This document shows, in pieces, positions 43,062 to 51,688 of a stretch of DNA of 64,000 bases. The DNA is from Spirochaetota bacterium (lineage in GTDB: Bacteria; Spirochaetota; UBA4802; UBA5368): positions 1 through 64,000 of the forward strand of contig SCSX01000047.1 in the NCBI GenBank assembly GCA_004297825.1, written 5' to 3'. The notes under the pieces are model-generated. The model saw only the letters and a program-made list of their open reading frames with translations. It was not told the origin of the DNA and did no database searches. The position numbers and the translations under genes are program-made. Positions within the stretch are counted from its first letter, which is position 1. Every line of letters begins with the position of its first letter.

Positions 43062-44219
43062 ATGAAGGGTACGGATATTCTGCTCGTTGACGACGAAAAA
43101 AACGTTCTCGAAGGATATATGAGAAATCTTCGAGGCCACTTTAACGTCATCACCGCCGATTCGGGAAAGGCCGCGCTGGAACTGATACGCGGGGGCACGG
43201 TCCCGCCCGTCATCGTGAGCGATTACAAGATGTCGGGAATGAACGGCGTGGAGTTACTGGCCGCAGTGGGCGAACTTTCACCCGATACGGTGCAGATCAT
43301 GCTCACCGGGCAGGCCGACATGCAGGCGATAATAGACCTGATAAACAAGGGGAAAATATTCCGGTTCCTCACCAAGCCCTGCGCCCCCGAAGACCTGATC
43401 GCCGTCATCAACACCGGCATCCGCCAGTACGAACTGATCACCGCCGAGCGGGAACTCCTGGGGAAGACCCTGGGCGGAAGCATCCGGGTGCTCACCGACC
43501 TGCTCGCGCTCGCGAAACCCCTGGTTTTCAACCAGTCGATGCGCGTAAGGGCGCTTGCCAGGAAAATGCATTCCGCCCTGAAGGCCGAAAATACGTGGCA
43601 GATCGAAATCGCCGCGCTGCTGTCGCAGATAGGCTGCGTGACCATCCCCGACGCGGTGCTCAAGTCCGCGTACCAGGGCGTGACGCTCAGCGAGGATGAA
43701 GGCGTCATGTTCAATAATCATACCGTCATCGCTTCGGAAATGATCAAAAACATCCCGCGCATGGAGAAGGTTGCGGAGATCATCAAGTACCAGGAAAATC
43801 ATTACGAGGGCGGCGGCATATCGATAGATGGTCTCACGGGGGAACAGCTTCCTCCCGGTTCCAGGATTCTGAAAATCGCGAACGATTATTGCAGGCTCAT
43901 GAACCGGGGTCTCGATGAGATTAACGCACTGTATGAGATGAAGAAGCGGCAGGGATTATATGATCCGGCGATGCTCTCAATCCTGGAAACCGGAATGCTG
44001 CGCGAGGGTGAGAGCAATAAGGTGTACCTTACCAAAGAATTGCCGATACACCGGCTTCGCGAGGGAATGTATCTGGCGGAGGACATCGCGACCGCATCCG
44101 GATCGTTACTGGGAAACCGCAACCAGCCGGTCAACCGGGCACTTATCATTACGCTCAATAATTACGCAAAGAACGACCAGATCAGGGACATGGTGAAGGT
44201 TATTATGCGGTCGGAGTGA
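43062..44219 (+). CDS. Response regulator with degenerate HD-GYP output domain
   Basis: A 385-residue protein. The receiver (1-120) keeps DDE, the Asp in VVSDYKMSGMNG (here SDYK), Thr in LTGQAD and Lys in FLTKPCA. The output domain follows the HD-GYP plan, but key residues are altered. Where HD and IGKIGIPD are expected, LLSQIGCVTIPD appears (about 186-197). The GYP region reads YQENHYEGGG (243-252). Without the HD pair it probably does not hydrolyse cyclic-di-GMP and may instead bind a nucleotide or a partner. A 120-residue C-terminal extension is unassigned. Confidence 0.82.
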   Translation: MKGTDILLVDDEKNVLEGYMRNLRGHFNVITADSGKAALELIRGGTVPPVIVSDYKMSGMNGVELLAAVGELSPDTVQIMLTGQADMQAIIDLINKGKIFRFLTKPCAPEDLIAVINTGIRQYELITAERELLGKTLGGSIRVLTDLLALAKPLVFNQSMRVRALARKMHSALKAENTWQIEIAALLSQIGCVTIPDAVLKSAYQGVTLSEDEGVMFNNHTVIASEMIKNIPRMEKVAEIIKYQENHYEGGGISIDGLTGEQLPPGSRILKIANDYCRLMNRGLDEINALYEMKKRQGLYDPAMLSILETGMLREGESNKVYLTKELPIHRLREGMYLAEDIATASGSLLGNRNQPVNRALIITLNNYAKNDQIRDMVKVIMRSE

Positions 44220-44293
44220 GGGCCCTGCACTGGCTCCGCCGCCCCGTTTAATATTCCCCAACCTCCGCCGCGACAACCCGCAGATACGGCTGG

Positions 44294-46297
44294 TCAAGGG
44301 ACCCCCTCCCGCTGCCTGGTGCGTACATAACTATGTATCCGCTCTGCGATATTCTCCGCGGTAAATCCGAAACGCTCCCGGAGCGCGCGCTCGGGCGCGG
44401 ATTCCCCGAACCCGTCCATGGTGAAATAGAGCGCATCGGTCCCCGCAAAGCGCTCCCAGCCCATGCGTGAACCGGCCTCGATCACCACGCGGGGGATCCC
44501 GGGCTTGAGCACCTCCTTTTTGTAATGCTCCCCCTGCGCGTCAAAAAGCTCCCAGCAGGGGAACGAGACGACCCGCGCGGCCACACCCCTTCCCGCAAGC
44601 AGGTCCGCGGCCGCGAGGGCCAGGGAAACCTCCGAACCGGAGGCGAGAAGCAATACGTCCGGCCCCCGGTCGGGCTCCTTTAAAATATATGCCCCCCGGT
44701 GCAGGAATTGCGCCCGCGTCCCATCCGCGATAGTCGGCACGCCCTGGCGCGTGAGGACGATCATCGTGGGCCCGGAGGCGCGGTGAAGGGCGTGTATCCA
44801 CGCCTCGGCGGTTTCGCGCGGGTCGGCGGGACGCACGACGTGAAGGTTCGGGATCGCGCGTGCCGCGGCGAGATGCTCCACGGGCTGGTGGGTGGGTCCG
44901 TCCTCCCCGAGAAACAGCGAGTCGTGCGAGAAGAGGTATATCGTCCGGAGACCCTGCAGCGCCGCGAGCCTCATGGACGGGCGCATGTAATCCATGAAGA
45001 TGAAGAACGTGGAGGAGTAGGGGATGTGCATCCCGTAACAGGCGATCCCGTTCTGGATGGCCGCCATGGCGTGTTCCCGGACGCCAAAGTGAATATTGCG
45101 CCCGATCCTGTTCCTGCCCGATTCCCCGTACCCCTTCGCATACGCCTTCACGCTCGTCCCCAGGTCCGCTGATCCCCCCACGAGGTTCGGGACGAGCCCG
45201 AACAATCGCTCCAGGACCCTGCCGCTCGCCTCCCTGGTGGGGATGGGGCGCGTGTCGTCCAACGCGGGAAGGCCGGCACGCAGGGCCTGCGCGTCCGGGA
45301 GAATGGTATAGCTTTTCCAGCGTTCCCCCACGGGACCGGTGGTGAACCGTGCGAAGCGGGCGTCCCACTCATCGTACGTTTCGCGAAGCTCGGCGTCCCT
45401 GCGGCGGAAAAGCTTGTAGACCTCTTTGGGGACGAAAAAGCGCCCGGCGGGATCAAGTCCCATCGCGTGCTTCGTGGCTGCCACCTCGTCCGGGCCCAGC
45501 GGCGCGCCGTGCGTGCGGGCATCGCCTTCCATGGCGGCTGCGCCCTTCGCGATCCTGGTCGCGGTGATGACGAGCGAGGGCCGGGTTTTCTCCGCGACGG
45601 CGGCGGCCAGCGCGCGCGCAATGTCCGCGTAATCGTGCCCGTCCGCCTCCTCGACGTGCCACCCGTACGCCTCGAATCGACTGCGCACGTTCTCGCCCAG
45701 GGCGAGCGCGGTGCTTCCTTCTATTGAAATGCCGTTGGCGTCGTAGATGTAGACAAGGCTCCCCAGCCCCAGGTGCCCGGCGAGCGAGGCCGCCTCGGCG
45801 CTCACGCCTTCCATGATGTCCCCGTCGCTCACGAGGGCGAACACCCGGTGGTCCAGTATCCCCTCCAGTTCCGGGAACTCGTTCAGGAGCAGCTCCCGCG
45901 CGATCGCCATGCCCACACCGTTCGCGAAACCCTGCCCGAGCGGCCCGGTGGTAGCCTCCACCCCCGGCGTTTTTCCTCGCTCCGGGTGGCCGGGCGTCCT
46001 GCTCCCCAAGCGCCGGAAGTTTTTCAGATCTTCGATACTCATTCCGCAGCCCGCGAGGTGCAGCATTGCGTACAGGAGCATGGATCCGTGACCCGCGGAG
46101 AGCACGAACCGGTCACGGTTGAGCCAGGAGAGGTCATGGGGTCGATACGCGAGAAATTCCGTCCATAAAACCGCGGCTATATCGGCGCATCCCATGGGCA
46201 TGCCGGGATGCCCGGATTGGGCCTCCTCGACGGCATCCATGGCGAGCGTCCGTATCGTGCGGGCGATGAGCGCGAGCTCGGTATTTTCAAGGCGCAT
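44294..46297 (-). CDS. tkt: Transketolase
   Basis: A 667-residue TPP enzyme of the pentose phosphate pathway, full family length. The N-terminal signature is [19 protein letters not shown]; the TPP/metal motif is [19 protein letters not shown] with ANGI following. Later [17 protein letters not shown] and [19 protein letters not shown] are conserved. The start at 46297 has GGAG six bases upstream; the reading frame is open 22 codons further without a ribosome site. It stands alone, convergent with the HD-GYP gene. Confidence 0.96.
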   Translation of the reverse strand: MRLENTELALIARTIRTLAMDAVEEAQSGHPGMPMGCADIAAVLWTEFLAYRPHDLSWLNRDRFVLSAGHGSMLLYAMLHLAGCGMSIEDLKNFRRLGSRTPGHPERGKTPGVEATTGPLGQGFANGVGMAIARELLLNEFPELEGILDHRVFALVSDGDIMEGVSAEAASLAGHLGLGSLVYIYDANGISIEGSTALALGENVRSRFEAYGWHVEEADGHDYADIARALAAAVAEKTRPSLVITATRIAKGAAAMEGDARTHGAPLGPDEVAATKHAMGLDPAGRFFVPKEVYKLFRRRDAELRETYDEWDARFARFTTGPVGERWKSYTILPDAQALRAGLPALDDTRPIPTREASGRVLERLFGLVPNLVGGSADLGTSVKAYAKGYGESGRNRIGRNIHFGVREHAMAAIQNGIACYGMHIPYSSTFFIFMDYMRPSMRLAALQGLRTIYLFSHDSLFLGEDGPTHQPVEHLAAARAIPNLHVVRPADPRETAEAWIHALHRASGPTMIVLTRQGVPTIADGTRAQFLHRGAYILKEPDRGPDVLLLASGSEVSLALAAADLLAGRGVAARVVSFPCWELFDAQGEHYKKEVLKPGIPRVVIEAGSRMGWERFAGTDALYFTMDGFGESAPERALRERFGFTAENIAERIHSYVRTRQREGVP

Positions 46298-46452
46298 GAT
46301 GATCTCCGGACAGTTGTATCGGACCCCCTTATTCTTACCATAGGTATGCGTCGCTGTCAGCAAAGATAATTGGAGGCGGCGAATTCCCTCCGGGTGTCGT
46401 GGTTGACTCCATGCAGGGCGCGGTATATACTCCGCTCATGGTCCGGCCTGTA

Positions 46453-46610
46453 CTACCCATTACCCACAAGTTGAAAAACTCCCCCCACACCCCCCGCGGG
46501 GGGGCAACGACATCTGCCAATGGTAGGAAATGCATATTCTGCCGATTGCTGAAGTCCCCCTCCGGGGGATTTAGGGGGCCTTCTGAGGCAGTTTTTGTGA
46601 TTGGGTAATG
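46453..46610 (-). mobile_element. MITE-like element, copy B (inverted relative to copy A)
   Basis: On the minus strand this is nearly the same sequence as 14821-14984, with the same order of blocks and middle section. The end at 46453-46468 keeps the full 16-bp terminal repeat; the end near 46596-46610 has changes. It fills most of the 374-base gap between tkt and the GH172 gene, in which I see no gene. Confidence 0.75.
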
Positions 46611-46671
46611 AACAGCGGCGCGTGAGGGGTCGGGACCGGCCCCAGGTAAAAGTCAATTCCGGAGGGATGCC

Positions 46672-47889
46672 ATGAAAAAAATAATGTTGGCGGGAACGCT
46701 CGCGATTTTATGGGCGATCGCACCCGATGAGACGGGCGGGGCGCTCGCGCAGGGGGCGCCCGTGTTCGGCAGGGAGGGCGGCCTGGGATCGCTGCCCTAT
46801 GCGCGCGATTTCGTCCGGAAGAGATTCTCGAGCTACGACCGGAGCGGCGGCAACAGCGACAGCTGGAGGTTCGCCCCGGGCGGGACGAGGACGATCGCGG
46901 AAACCCAGGCACCCGGCTGCATACGGCACATCTGGTGCACGATCGGCCCGGCCGGCAGGGACGGGAGGCCGGAGGAACACTATCTCCGGAAGATCCTCGT
47001 CCGCATGTACTGGGACGGCGCGGCGAGCCCCGCCGTCGAGGCGCCTATTGGCGATTTTTTCGGGATGGGGCACGGCATCAGCCATAACTTCACGAGCGCG
47101 CCCCTGCAGATGAGCCCCGAGAACGGGACCGGCTTCAACTGCTGGTTCCCCATGCCCTTCGCGCGCGGCGCGAAGATCGAGGTGACGAACGAGTGCGACG
47201 AGGGCATCAAGCTCTATTTTTACGTGGACTGGGACGAGCACACCCGCGCGGACGGGGAGGCGCTCCGCTTCCACGCGTCGTGGAACCGCGCGGTCACGAA
47301 GGGAATATCCGGCGAGGGCATGGGGCCCATGGAGTTCCAGGACGCGGGGACGAACACCTCCGGCGACGATAATTACGTCATCCTTGACGCGCGCGGAGAG
47401 GGCAACTATGTGGGCTGCAACGTGAACATCCACAACCAGAAGCTCTCGTGGTACTGGGACTGGCCGGGCGAGGGCGACGACATGATCTTCGTGGACGGCG
47501 AGACCTGGCCGCCCGCGATACACGGCACCGGGACCGAGGACTATTTTTCCGGCGCGTTCTGCCCCACGCAGGAATACAACGCCCCGTTCCACGGGATCAT
47601 CCTTCCCGGCGGCGTCAACTGGGCGTCAAAGATAACCTATTACCGCTACCACGTGCTCGATCCCGTGCCGTTCGGCAAATCGATACGCGTCACGATCGAG
47701 CACGGTCACGCGAACCGGCGCTCGGATGACTGGTCGAGCACCGCGTACTGGTACCAGCGGGGGACCGGCACGATCCGGCGCGTGCCCGCGGTCGCGGAGC
47801 GCCTTCCGCTCGAGGATCGCTGGACCTTCTTTCGCATCGTCGCGAACGTGCTCCTGTGGCCTATTTATACGATCTTCTACGCGATGTAG
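46672..47889 (+). CDS. GH172 family (DUF2961) exported glycosidase
   Basis: A 405-residue protein with a signal peptide (MKKIMLAGTLAILWAIA, cleavage near ALAQG). It shows the DUF2961/GH172 pattern: GCIRHIWCTIG, PIGDFFGMGHG, NCWFPMPFARGAKIEVTNE, FVDGETWPPAIHGTGTEDYF and the later YRYHVLDPVPFGKSIRVTIEHG. Characterised GH172 enzymes act on fructofuranosides, difructose anhydride or D-arabinofuranosides. The substrate here is open. GGAGGG precedes the ATG. It is followed by the corrinoid methyltransferase gene after 147 bases, with no evident functional link. Confidence 0.88.
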   Translation: MKKIMLAGTLAILWAIAPDETGGALAQGAPVFGREGGLGSLPYARDFVRKRFSSYDRSGGNSDSWRFAPGGTRTIAETQAPGCIRHIWCTIGPAGRDGRPEEHYLRKILVRMYWDGAASPAVEAPIGDFFGMGHGISHNFTSAPLQMSPENGTGFNCWFPMPFARGAKIEVTNECDEGIKLYFYVDWDEHTRADGEALRFHASWNRAVTKGISGEGMGPMEFQDAGTNTSGDDNYVILDARGEGNYVGCNVNIHNQKLSWYWDWPGEGDDMIFVDGETWPPAIHGTGTEDYFSGAFCPTQEYNAPFHGIILPGGVNWASKITYYRYHVLDPVPFGKSIRVTIEHGHANRRSDDWSSTAYWYQRGTGTIRRVPAVAERLPLEDRWTFFRIVANVLLWPIYTIFYAM

Positions 47890-48036
47890 CGGGGGCGTAT
47901 TCCCGGCAACCATGCGATGTGATCCATAGGCCCGCGATTCGTTTTTTCGGGGGCCGATGCGCGGCCGGGTCGTTCATCCGGGCGGCGGGCGATATCGGCG
48001 CAGCACATACAAAAAAATTCTCCACGGAGGAATGCA

Positions 48037-49956
48037 ATGACGAACCGCGAAAGAATTCTCAGGGTCCTGAAGGGGGAAATGGTCGACGTGATTCCCTTCG
48101 TCCCGCGCCTTGATCTCTGGTGGCTGTCGAACGCGTTCAAGGGGACGCTCCCGGCAGGGTACGCGGGCAAAACTCACGACCAGGTCGCGCGCGCCGAGGG
48201 GTGGGCGATCTACCGGATGGTGCCGGATTTCGCGACCATGATTCGCGGGCCCCAGGACATCCTGCACCGATCCATAGGGCTTTTCAGCTTCGACCAGTCG
48301 GTGTACAAGTGGGAATTTTCGGGCGACGTGCGCGTCGAGACTAAAAACGAGAACGGGCTTTCGGTGGTCGAGTACCACACGCCGCTGGGCATGGTGCGCA
48401 CCGCGGGCGGGCTCACGGAGGAGATGAAGCGCCGCGGCGCCTCCCTCGGGTGGACGCAGGAGCATTTAATCAAGAAGCCGGAGGACTACGCGGTCGCCGG
48501 CTACATCTTCGAGCACATTCGCGTGGAGCCCCACTACGACGGGTTCACGCGCTACCGCGACGCCTCGGGCGACGACGGGGTCGTGGCGGCCGGGGGGCCG
48601 TCGCTCGCGGCCTCGCCCTTGCACCTGATCCAGAAGGAGCTTATCGATCCCACCAAATTCTATTTCGAGTACAAGGACAACCGATCCCTCATGCGCGCCC
48701 TCGCCGAAAAAATCGAGCTCTACTACGACCGCGTTCTCGAGATCATGGAGGGCTCTCCTGCCGCGGTGGTGATGTGGGGCGCGAACTACGACGACACGAT
48801 CACCTACCCGCCCTTTTTCCGCGACGAGATCATGCCCTGGCTCAGGAAGGCCGGGGAGCGCCTGGGCGCGAAGGGAAAGCTCGTCGCCACGCACACCGAC
48901 GGCGAGAACTTCGGGCTCATGAACCTGGTCCGCGATTCGGGCGTGCATATCGCCGAGTCCATCACGCCCCATCCCATGACCAGGGTGACCGTGGGCGAAT
49001 ACTACCGGCGTTGGAGGGAGAAGCTCGTCCTGTTCGGATGCATTCCCGAATGCATCCTCCTCGAGGAGACCGCGACCAATGACGAGTTCGAGGCCTACCT
49101 GGACATGCTATTCAAAGAGATCGCGCCGGGAGACCGGATCGTGCTGGGCGTCGCGGATTCGGTGCCGCCCAACGCGGTGTTCGACCGCCTGCGCCGCATC
49201 GCCGACAGGGTCGACCGGGAGGGCAGGCTTCCCCTGAAGGCCGGCACCTTCCGGCCGCTGCCGTCCGCGGCCCCGGCGGAAAAAACGAGCGCCTCCCCCG
49301 GAACACCGGCGCTTGCGGCGGAACTTGCCTCCGTCTACCAGGGGGTGCTGGACGGCGACGCGGACGCCGTCGCGCGCCGGATCGATGAATTGTTGAATGG
49401 CGGAACCGGCGCGGGCGCGATCCTGGACGCGATGATCGCGGCCATGGAGACGATCGGGAACCTCTTCAAGGAACAGGAGGTGTTCATCCCCGAGGTCCTG
49501 CTCGCCGCGCGTGCCATGAACGCGGGACTCGCGCTTCTCGAGCCGCATCTCGCGTCGCCGGGCGCGGGCGGTCGCGCGCGCGCGAAGATGCTCCTGGGCA
49601 CGGTCGCCGGGGACATGCACGACATAGGCAAGAACATGGTCGCCACGATGTTCCGCGGGGCCGGCTTCGAGGTGATGGACCTGGGAATCAACGTTACTGC
49701 CGACGAGTTCGCGCGCGTGGCGGATGAATACAAGCCGCGGATACTGGGTCTCTCGGCGCTCCTGACGACAACGATGCCCGAGATGAAAAAGGTGATCGAT
49801 GCGCTCCGGGAAAAGGGCCTGCGGGACGGGCTGAAGATACTCGTGGGGGGCGCGCCCCTGAACGAGAAGTTCGCGCGCGACATAGGCGCGGACGGCTACG
49901 CCCCCAACGCATCCGACGCGGTGCGTACGGCGCGCGCGATGCTGGGTGCGGGGTAG
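48037..49956 (+). CDS. URO-D-type methyltransferase fused to a corrinoid-binding protein
   Basis: A 639-residue fusion. Residues 1-390 have the uroporphyrinogen-decarboxylase fold used by methylcobamide methyltransferases, with candidate zinc ligands in HTDGENFGL and FGCIPECILLEE. A Pro/Ala linker near 405-425 leads to a B12 cap domain (about 430-510) and a Rossmann B12 domain with DMHDIGKNM (cobalt-ligating His near 528). In methanol, methylamine or methoxy-aromatic systems these parts are usually separate genes. Fusion suggests transfer of a methyl group from the bound corrinoid without a separate shuttle. The methyl source is unknown. GGAGG precedes the ATG. The last 76 bases form part of the direct repeat. 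Confidence 0.88.
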   Translation: MTNRERILRVLKGEMVDVIPFVPRLDLWWLSNAFKGTLPAGYAGKTHDQVARAEGWAIYRMVPDFATMIRGPQDILHRSIGLFSFDQSVYKWEFSGDVRVETKNENGLSVVEYHTPLGMVRTAGGLTEEMKRRGASLGWTQEHLIKKPEDYAVAGYIFEHIRVEPHYDGFTRYRDASGDDGVVAAGGPSLAASPLHLIQKELIDPTKFYFEYKDNRSLMRALAEKIELYYDRVLEIMEGSPAAVVMWGANYDDTITYPPFFRDEIMPWLRKAGERLGAKGKLVATHTDGENFGLMNLVRDSGVHIAESITPHPMTRVTVGEYYRRWREKLVLFGCIPECILLEETATNDEFEAYLDMLFKEIAPGDRIVLGVADSVPPNAVFDRLRRIADRVDREGRLPLKAGTFRPLPSAAPAEKTSASPGTPALAAELASVYQGVLDGDADAVARRIDELLNGGTGAGAILDAMIAAMETIGNLFKEQEVFIPEVLLAARAMNAGLALLEPHLASPGAGGRARAKMLLGTVAGDMHDIGKNMVATMFRGAGFEVMDLGINVTADEFARVADEYKPRILGLSALLTTTMPEMKKVIDALREKGLRDGLKILVGGAPLNEKFARDIGADGYAPNASDAVRTARAMLGAG

Positions 49957-49992
49957 ACGCCTAGGGAAGGCGCTCCCTCCACCTGGGGCGCC
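49881..49992 (+). repeat. 112-bp direct repeat, left copy
   Basis: Contains the last 25 codons and stop of the corrinoid fusion gene plus the following hairpin. The first 81 bases are identical to 51189-51269 and the next 31 differ at four positions. The two copies bracket the nucleotidyltransferase cassette. Confidence 0.95.
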
Positions 49993-49995
49993 TAA
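49965..49995 (+). terminator. Hairpin after the corrinoid fusion gene
   Basis: AGGCGC plus CCC pairs with GGG plus GCGCCT (one bulged T) directly after the stop codon. In the right repeat copy this stem carries substitutions, some giving G-T pairs. There is no T-run. Confidence 0.45.
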
Positions 49996-50098
49996 ACGAT
50001 CGGTCCGGCGGTGCTGCTTGAAATTTCCAGGGGTACACACAGGACTGGCAGCACGCGCAAGTATGGCGGATCGCCGGCAGCCAGCCGGTAATAATCTC

Positions 50099-50194
50099 TT
50101 ACCTAACATTGCTGAAATTACCCCTCTTGTTAGGTAATTTTGCATTGACAAGTATTACCTAACATTTTAATTTAATAATAAAATGTTAGGTAAT
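50099..50194. promoter_or_regulatory. Cassette promoter with four operator half-sites
   Basis: Half-sites TTACCTAACA (50099 and 50155) and TGTTAGGTAA (50128 and 50184) alternate in orientation. The second pair is a perfect 16-bp inverted repeat (50154-50169 with 50179-50194). A -35 TTGACA (50145-50150) lies between the pairs and an AT-rich -10 region inside the second. A protein binding these sites would cover the promoter, typical of toxin-antitoxin or mobile-module autoregulation. Confidence 0.7.
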
Positions 50195-50200
50195 TTATCC

Positions 50201-50515
50201 ATGGGAATCATACAAGGGGTCCTCGAAGAAGAATACAAGCGATTGCAAACCCTGGCGGAGAAGTATATTCAGGAAATATCCGCTCTCCCGGCGGGCTCCC
50301 TCTCCGTCAAAAACATTTCAGGGCATCGCTATGCCTATATCGCTAAAAGAGTGGGCGGGAAAATACATTTCAAATACCTGGGAAAAGAATCCACGCCCGA
50401 GGTAGAAAAGCTCAGGCGGCGAATAGCGGAACGAAGGGGATTACAGGCAAAACTGAAAACGATTAAAAACGATCTCGCGGAAATAGAAAGGGCCATCGGT
50501 GGAAGAAAGATATAG
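50201..50515 (+). CDS. Small coiled-coil protein, first gene of cassette
   Basis: A 104-residue protein from the ATG at 50201 (GTTAGGTAA upstream doubles as operator and weak ribosome site). The middle (LSVKNISGHRYAYIAKRVGG) resembles small DUF6788-type proteins often found with nucleotidyltransferases. The last 40 residues form a charged coiled coil. Its stop overlaps the next gene by 17 bases, so the two are cotranslated. It may be the antitoxin or partner of the nucleotidyltransferase; no DNA-binding motif is evident. Confidence 0.7.
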   Translation: MGIIQGVLEEEYKRLQTLAEKYIQEISALPAGSLSVKNISGHRYAYIAKRVGGKIHFKYLGKESTPEVEKLRRRIAERRGLQAKLKTIKNDLAEIERAIGGRKI

Positions 50516-51179
50516 GCTGTTCGATGCGACCCTGGCATCCTTGAACGAGGCGGGTGCGCTCTCATCACTCATACTTGTCGGCAGTTGGTGCCAGCACTTA
50601 TACAGGTTTGCATTCGGCGATCCTGAAGAAATACCCGCCCTCATCACATCCGATATCGATTTCCTGATTCCTCACCATGGACAGATCACCAGGGACATCA
50701 ATATATCCGAGCTCCTGGAGTCGTTAGGCTTCGCATTGGTGATTTCCCCGGTCGAGCACTTCACAAAATATATTCGGCGCGAACTCGAAGTCGAATTTCT
50801 TGTCTCGGAAACGGGTAGGGGTCGGGACAAGCCGCATGACATTAAGAAACTTCACATCAATGCCCAGGGCCTGCGCTATCTCCTCATGCTGCAGGAAAAC
50901 ACTGAAACGTTACCCTACAAAACGATACCGGTAAGGCTTGCGGCTGCGGAGGCCTATGTTCTTCACAAATTCCTGATAAGCGGAAAGCGTGCAAAACCGG
51001 AAAAACGGGAAAAGGACCTTGCCGCTGCGGTACAACTGGGAGAGTACCTGGTTCGTCTTGAAGATAGAGCGATGAACATGAAAAAAATACTCGCTTCAAT
51101 TCATCCCCGGTGGAGACGCGACATTTTGAAAACCATTGGCGAACAATCCGTGCAGCTCTACAAAATACTGAATATATGA
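50499..51179 (+). CDS. Nucleotidyltransferase-fold protein, second gene of cassette
   Basis: A 226-residue protein starting at a GTG inside the previous gene. LVGSWCQHLY (26-35) and TSDIDFLIP (53-61) give the GS...DxD signature of the Pol-beta nucleotidyltransferase superfamily. The rest resembles GSU/AbiEii-like toxins and other defence-linked members, which transfer nucleotides to tRNA or proteins. Its base composition is more AT-rich than its neighbours, and it lies between direct repeats, so acquisition is likely. Toxin, defence factor or resistance enzyme are all possible. Confidence 0.75.
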   Translation: MEERYRLFDATLASLNEAGALSSLILVGSWCQHLYRFAFGDPEEIPALITSDIDFLIPHHGQITRDINISELLESLGFALVISPVEHFTKYIRRELEVEFLVSETGRGRDKPHDIKKLHINAQGLRYLLMLQENTETLPYKTIPVRLAAAEAYVLHKFLISGKRAKPEKREKDLAAAVQLGEYLVRLEDRAMNMKKILASIHPRWRRDILKTIGEQSVQLYKILNI

Positions 51180-51188
51180 TACCATAAC

Positions 51189-51300
51189 CATAGGCGCGGA
51201 CGGCTACGCCCCCAACGCATCCGACGCGGTGCGTACGGCGCGCGCGATGCTGGGTGCGGGGTAGACGCCGAGGAAAGGCGCTCCCTTCACCTGGGGTGCC
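51189..51300 (+). repeat. 112-bp direct repeat, right copy
   Basis: Duplicate of 49881-49992 starting nine bases after the nucleotidyltransferase stop. It holds an orphan 3' end of the corrinoid fusion gene with no coding context, so it is the debris of an insertion or duplication. Confidence 0.95.
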
Positions 51301-51427
51301 GCACCCCCGGCCCAGACGCAACCGTTCGCAACGACAAAAAGCGCGCGGTGCCGATACACTATTGGGTTGATGATCAAACAGTCCAGGGGATCGCAGGATG
51401 GGTGCGGAGACCGGTGAGGCGCGTCTG

Positions 51428-51498
51428 AGCGGGTGATGGGAATCGAACCCACGCTATCAGCTTGGAAGGCTGAAATTCTACCACTGAATTACACCCGC
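51428..51498 (-). tRNA. tRNA-Gly (anticodon UCC)
   Basis: A 71-base cloverleaf. The acceptor stem is GCGGGTG with CACCCGC, the D arm is present, the anticodon stem TCAGC/GCTGA encloses loop CTTCCAA with anticodon TCC, and the T arm is GTGGGTTCGATTCCCAT. The terminal CCA is not encoded, so it must be added after transcription. It stands alone between the cassette and the second 159-residue protein gene. Confidence 0.95.
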
Positions 51499-51688
51499 GG
51501 CAATTCTGATACTACCAATTCGCCAGATCGGGGCGAGCGTCAAGCAAAAAACACTGCTTTGAAACGTCGAAGCCGGGGGTGTGAATTATTTTTCGGGCGC
51601 CCGGCTCATAGCCGGGAAAACCGTCCATATTTTCCATGTCCCGTTCGTATTCACTCTGGACGCTCAGTTTTGCCCCGGAGGATACGGA

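Noticed and set aside
46335-46656. Short open frames in the repeat elements (also near 14885-15214 and 58420-58687) that all encode PPKSPGGG-like peptides
   Set aside because: They arise from the G/C-block repeats, occur in several frames and lack ribosome binding sites; the DNA repeat, not a protein, is what is conserved.
49993-51188. A transposase or integrase within the repeat-flanked cassette
   Set aside because: Both frames of the insert are accounted for by the coiled-coil and nucleotidyltransferase genes; no recombinase motif is present.
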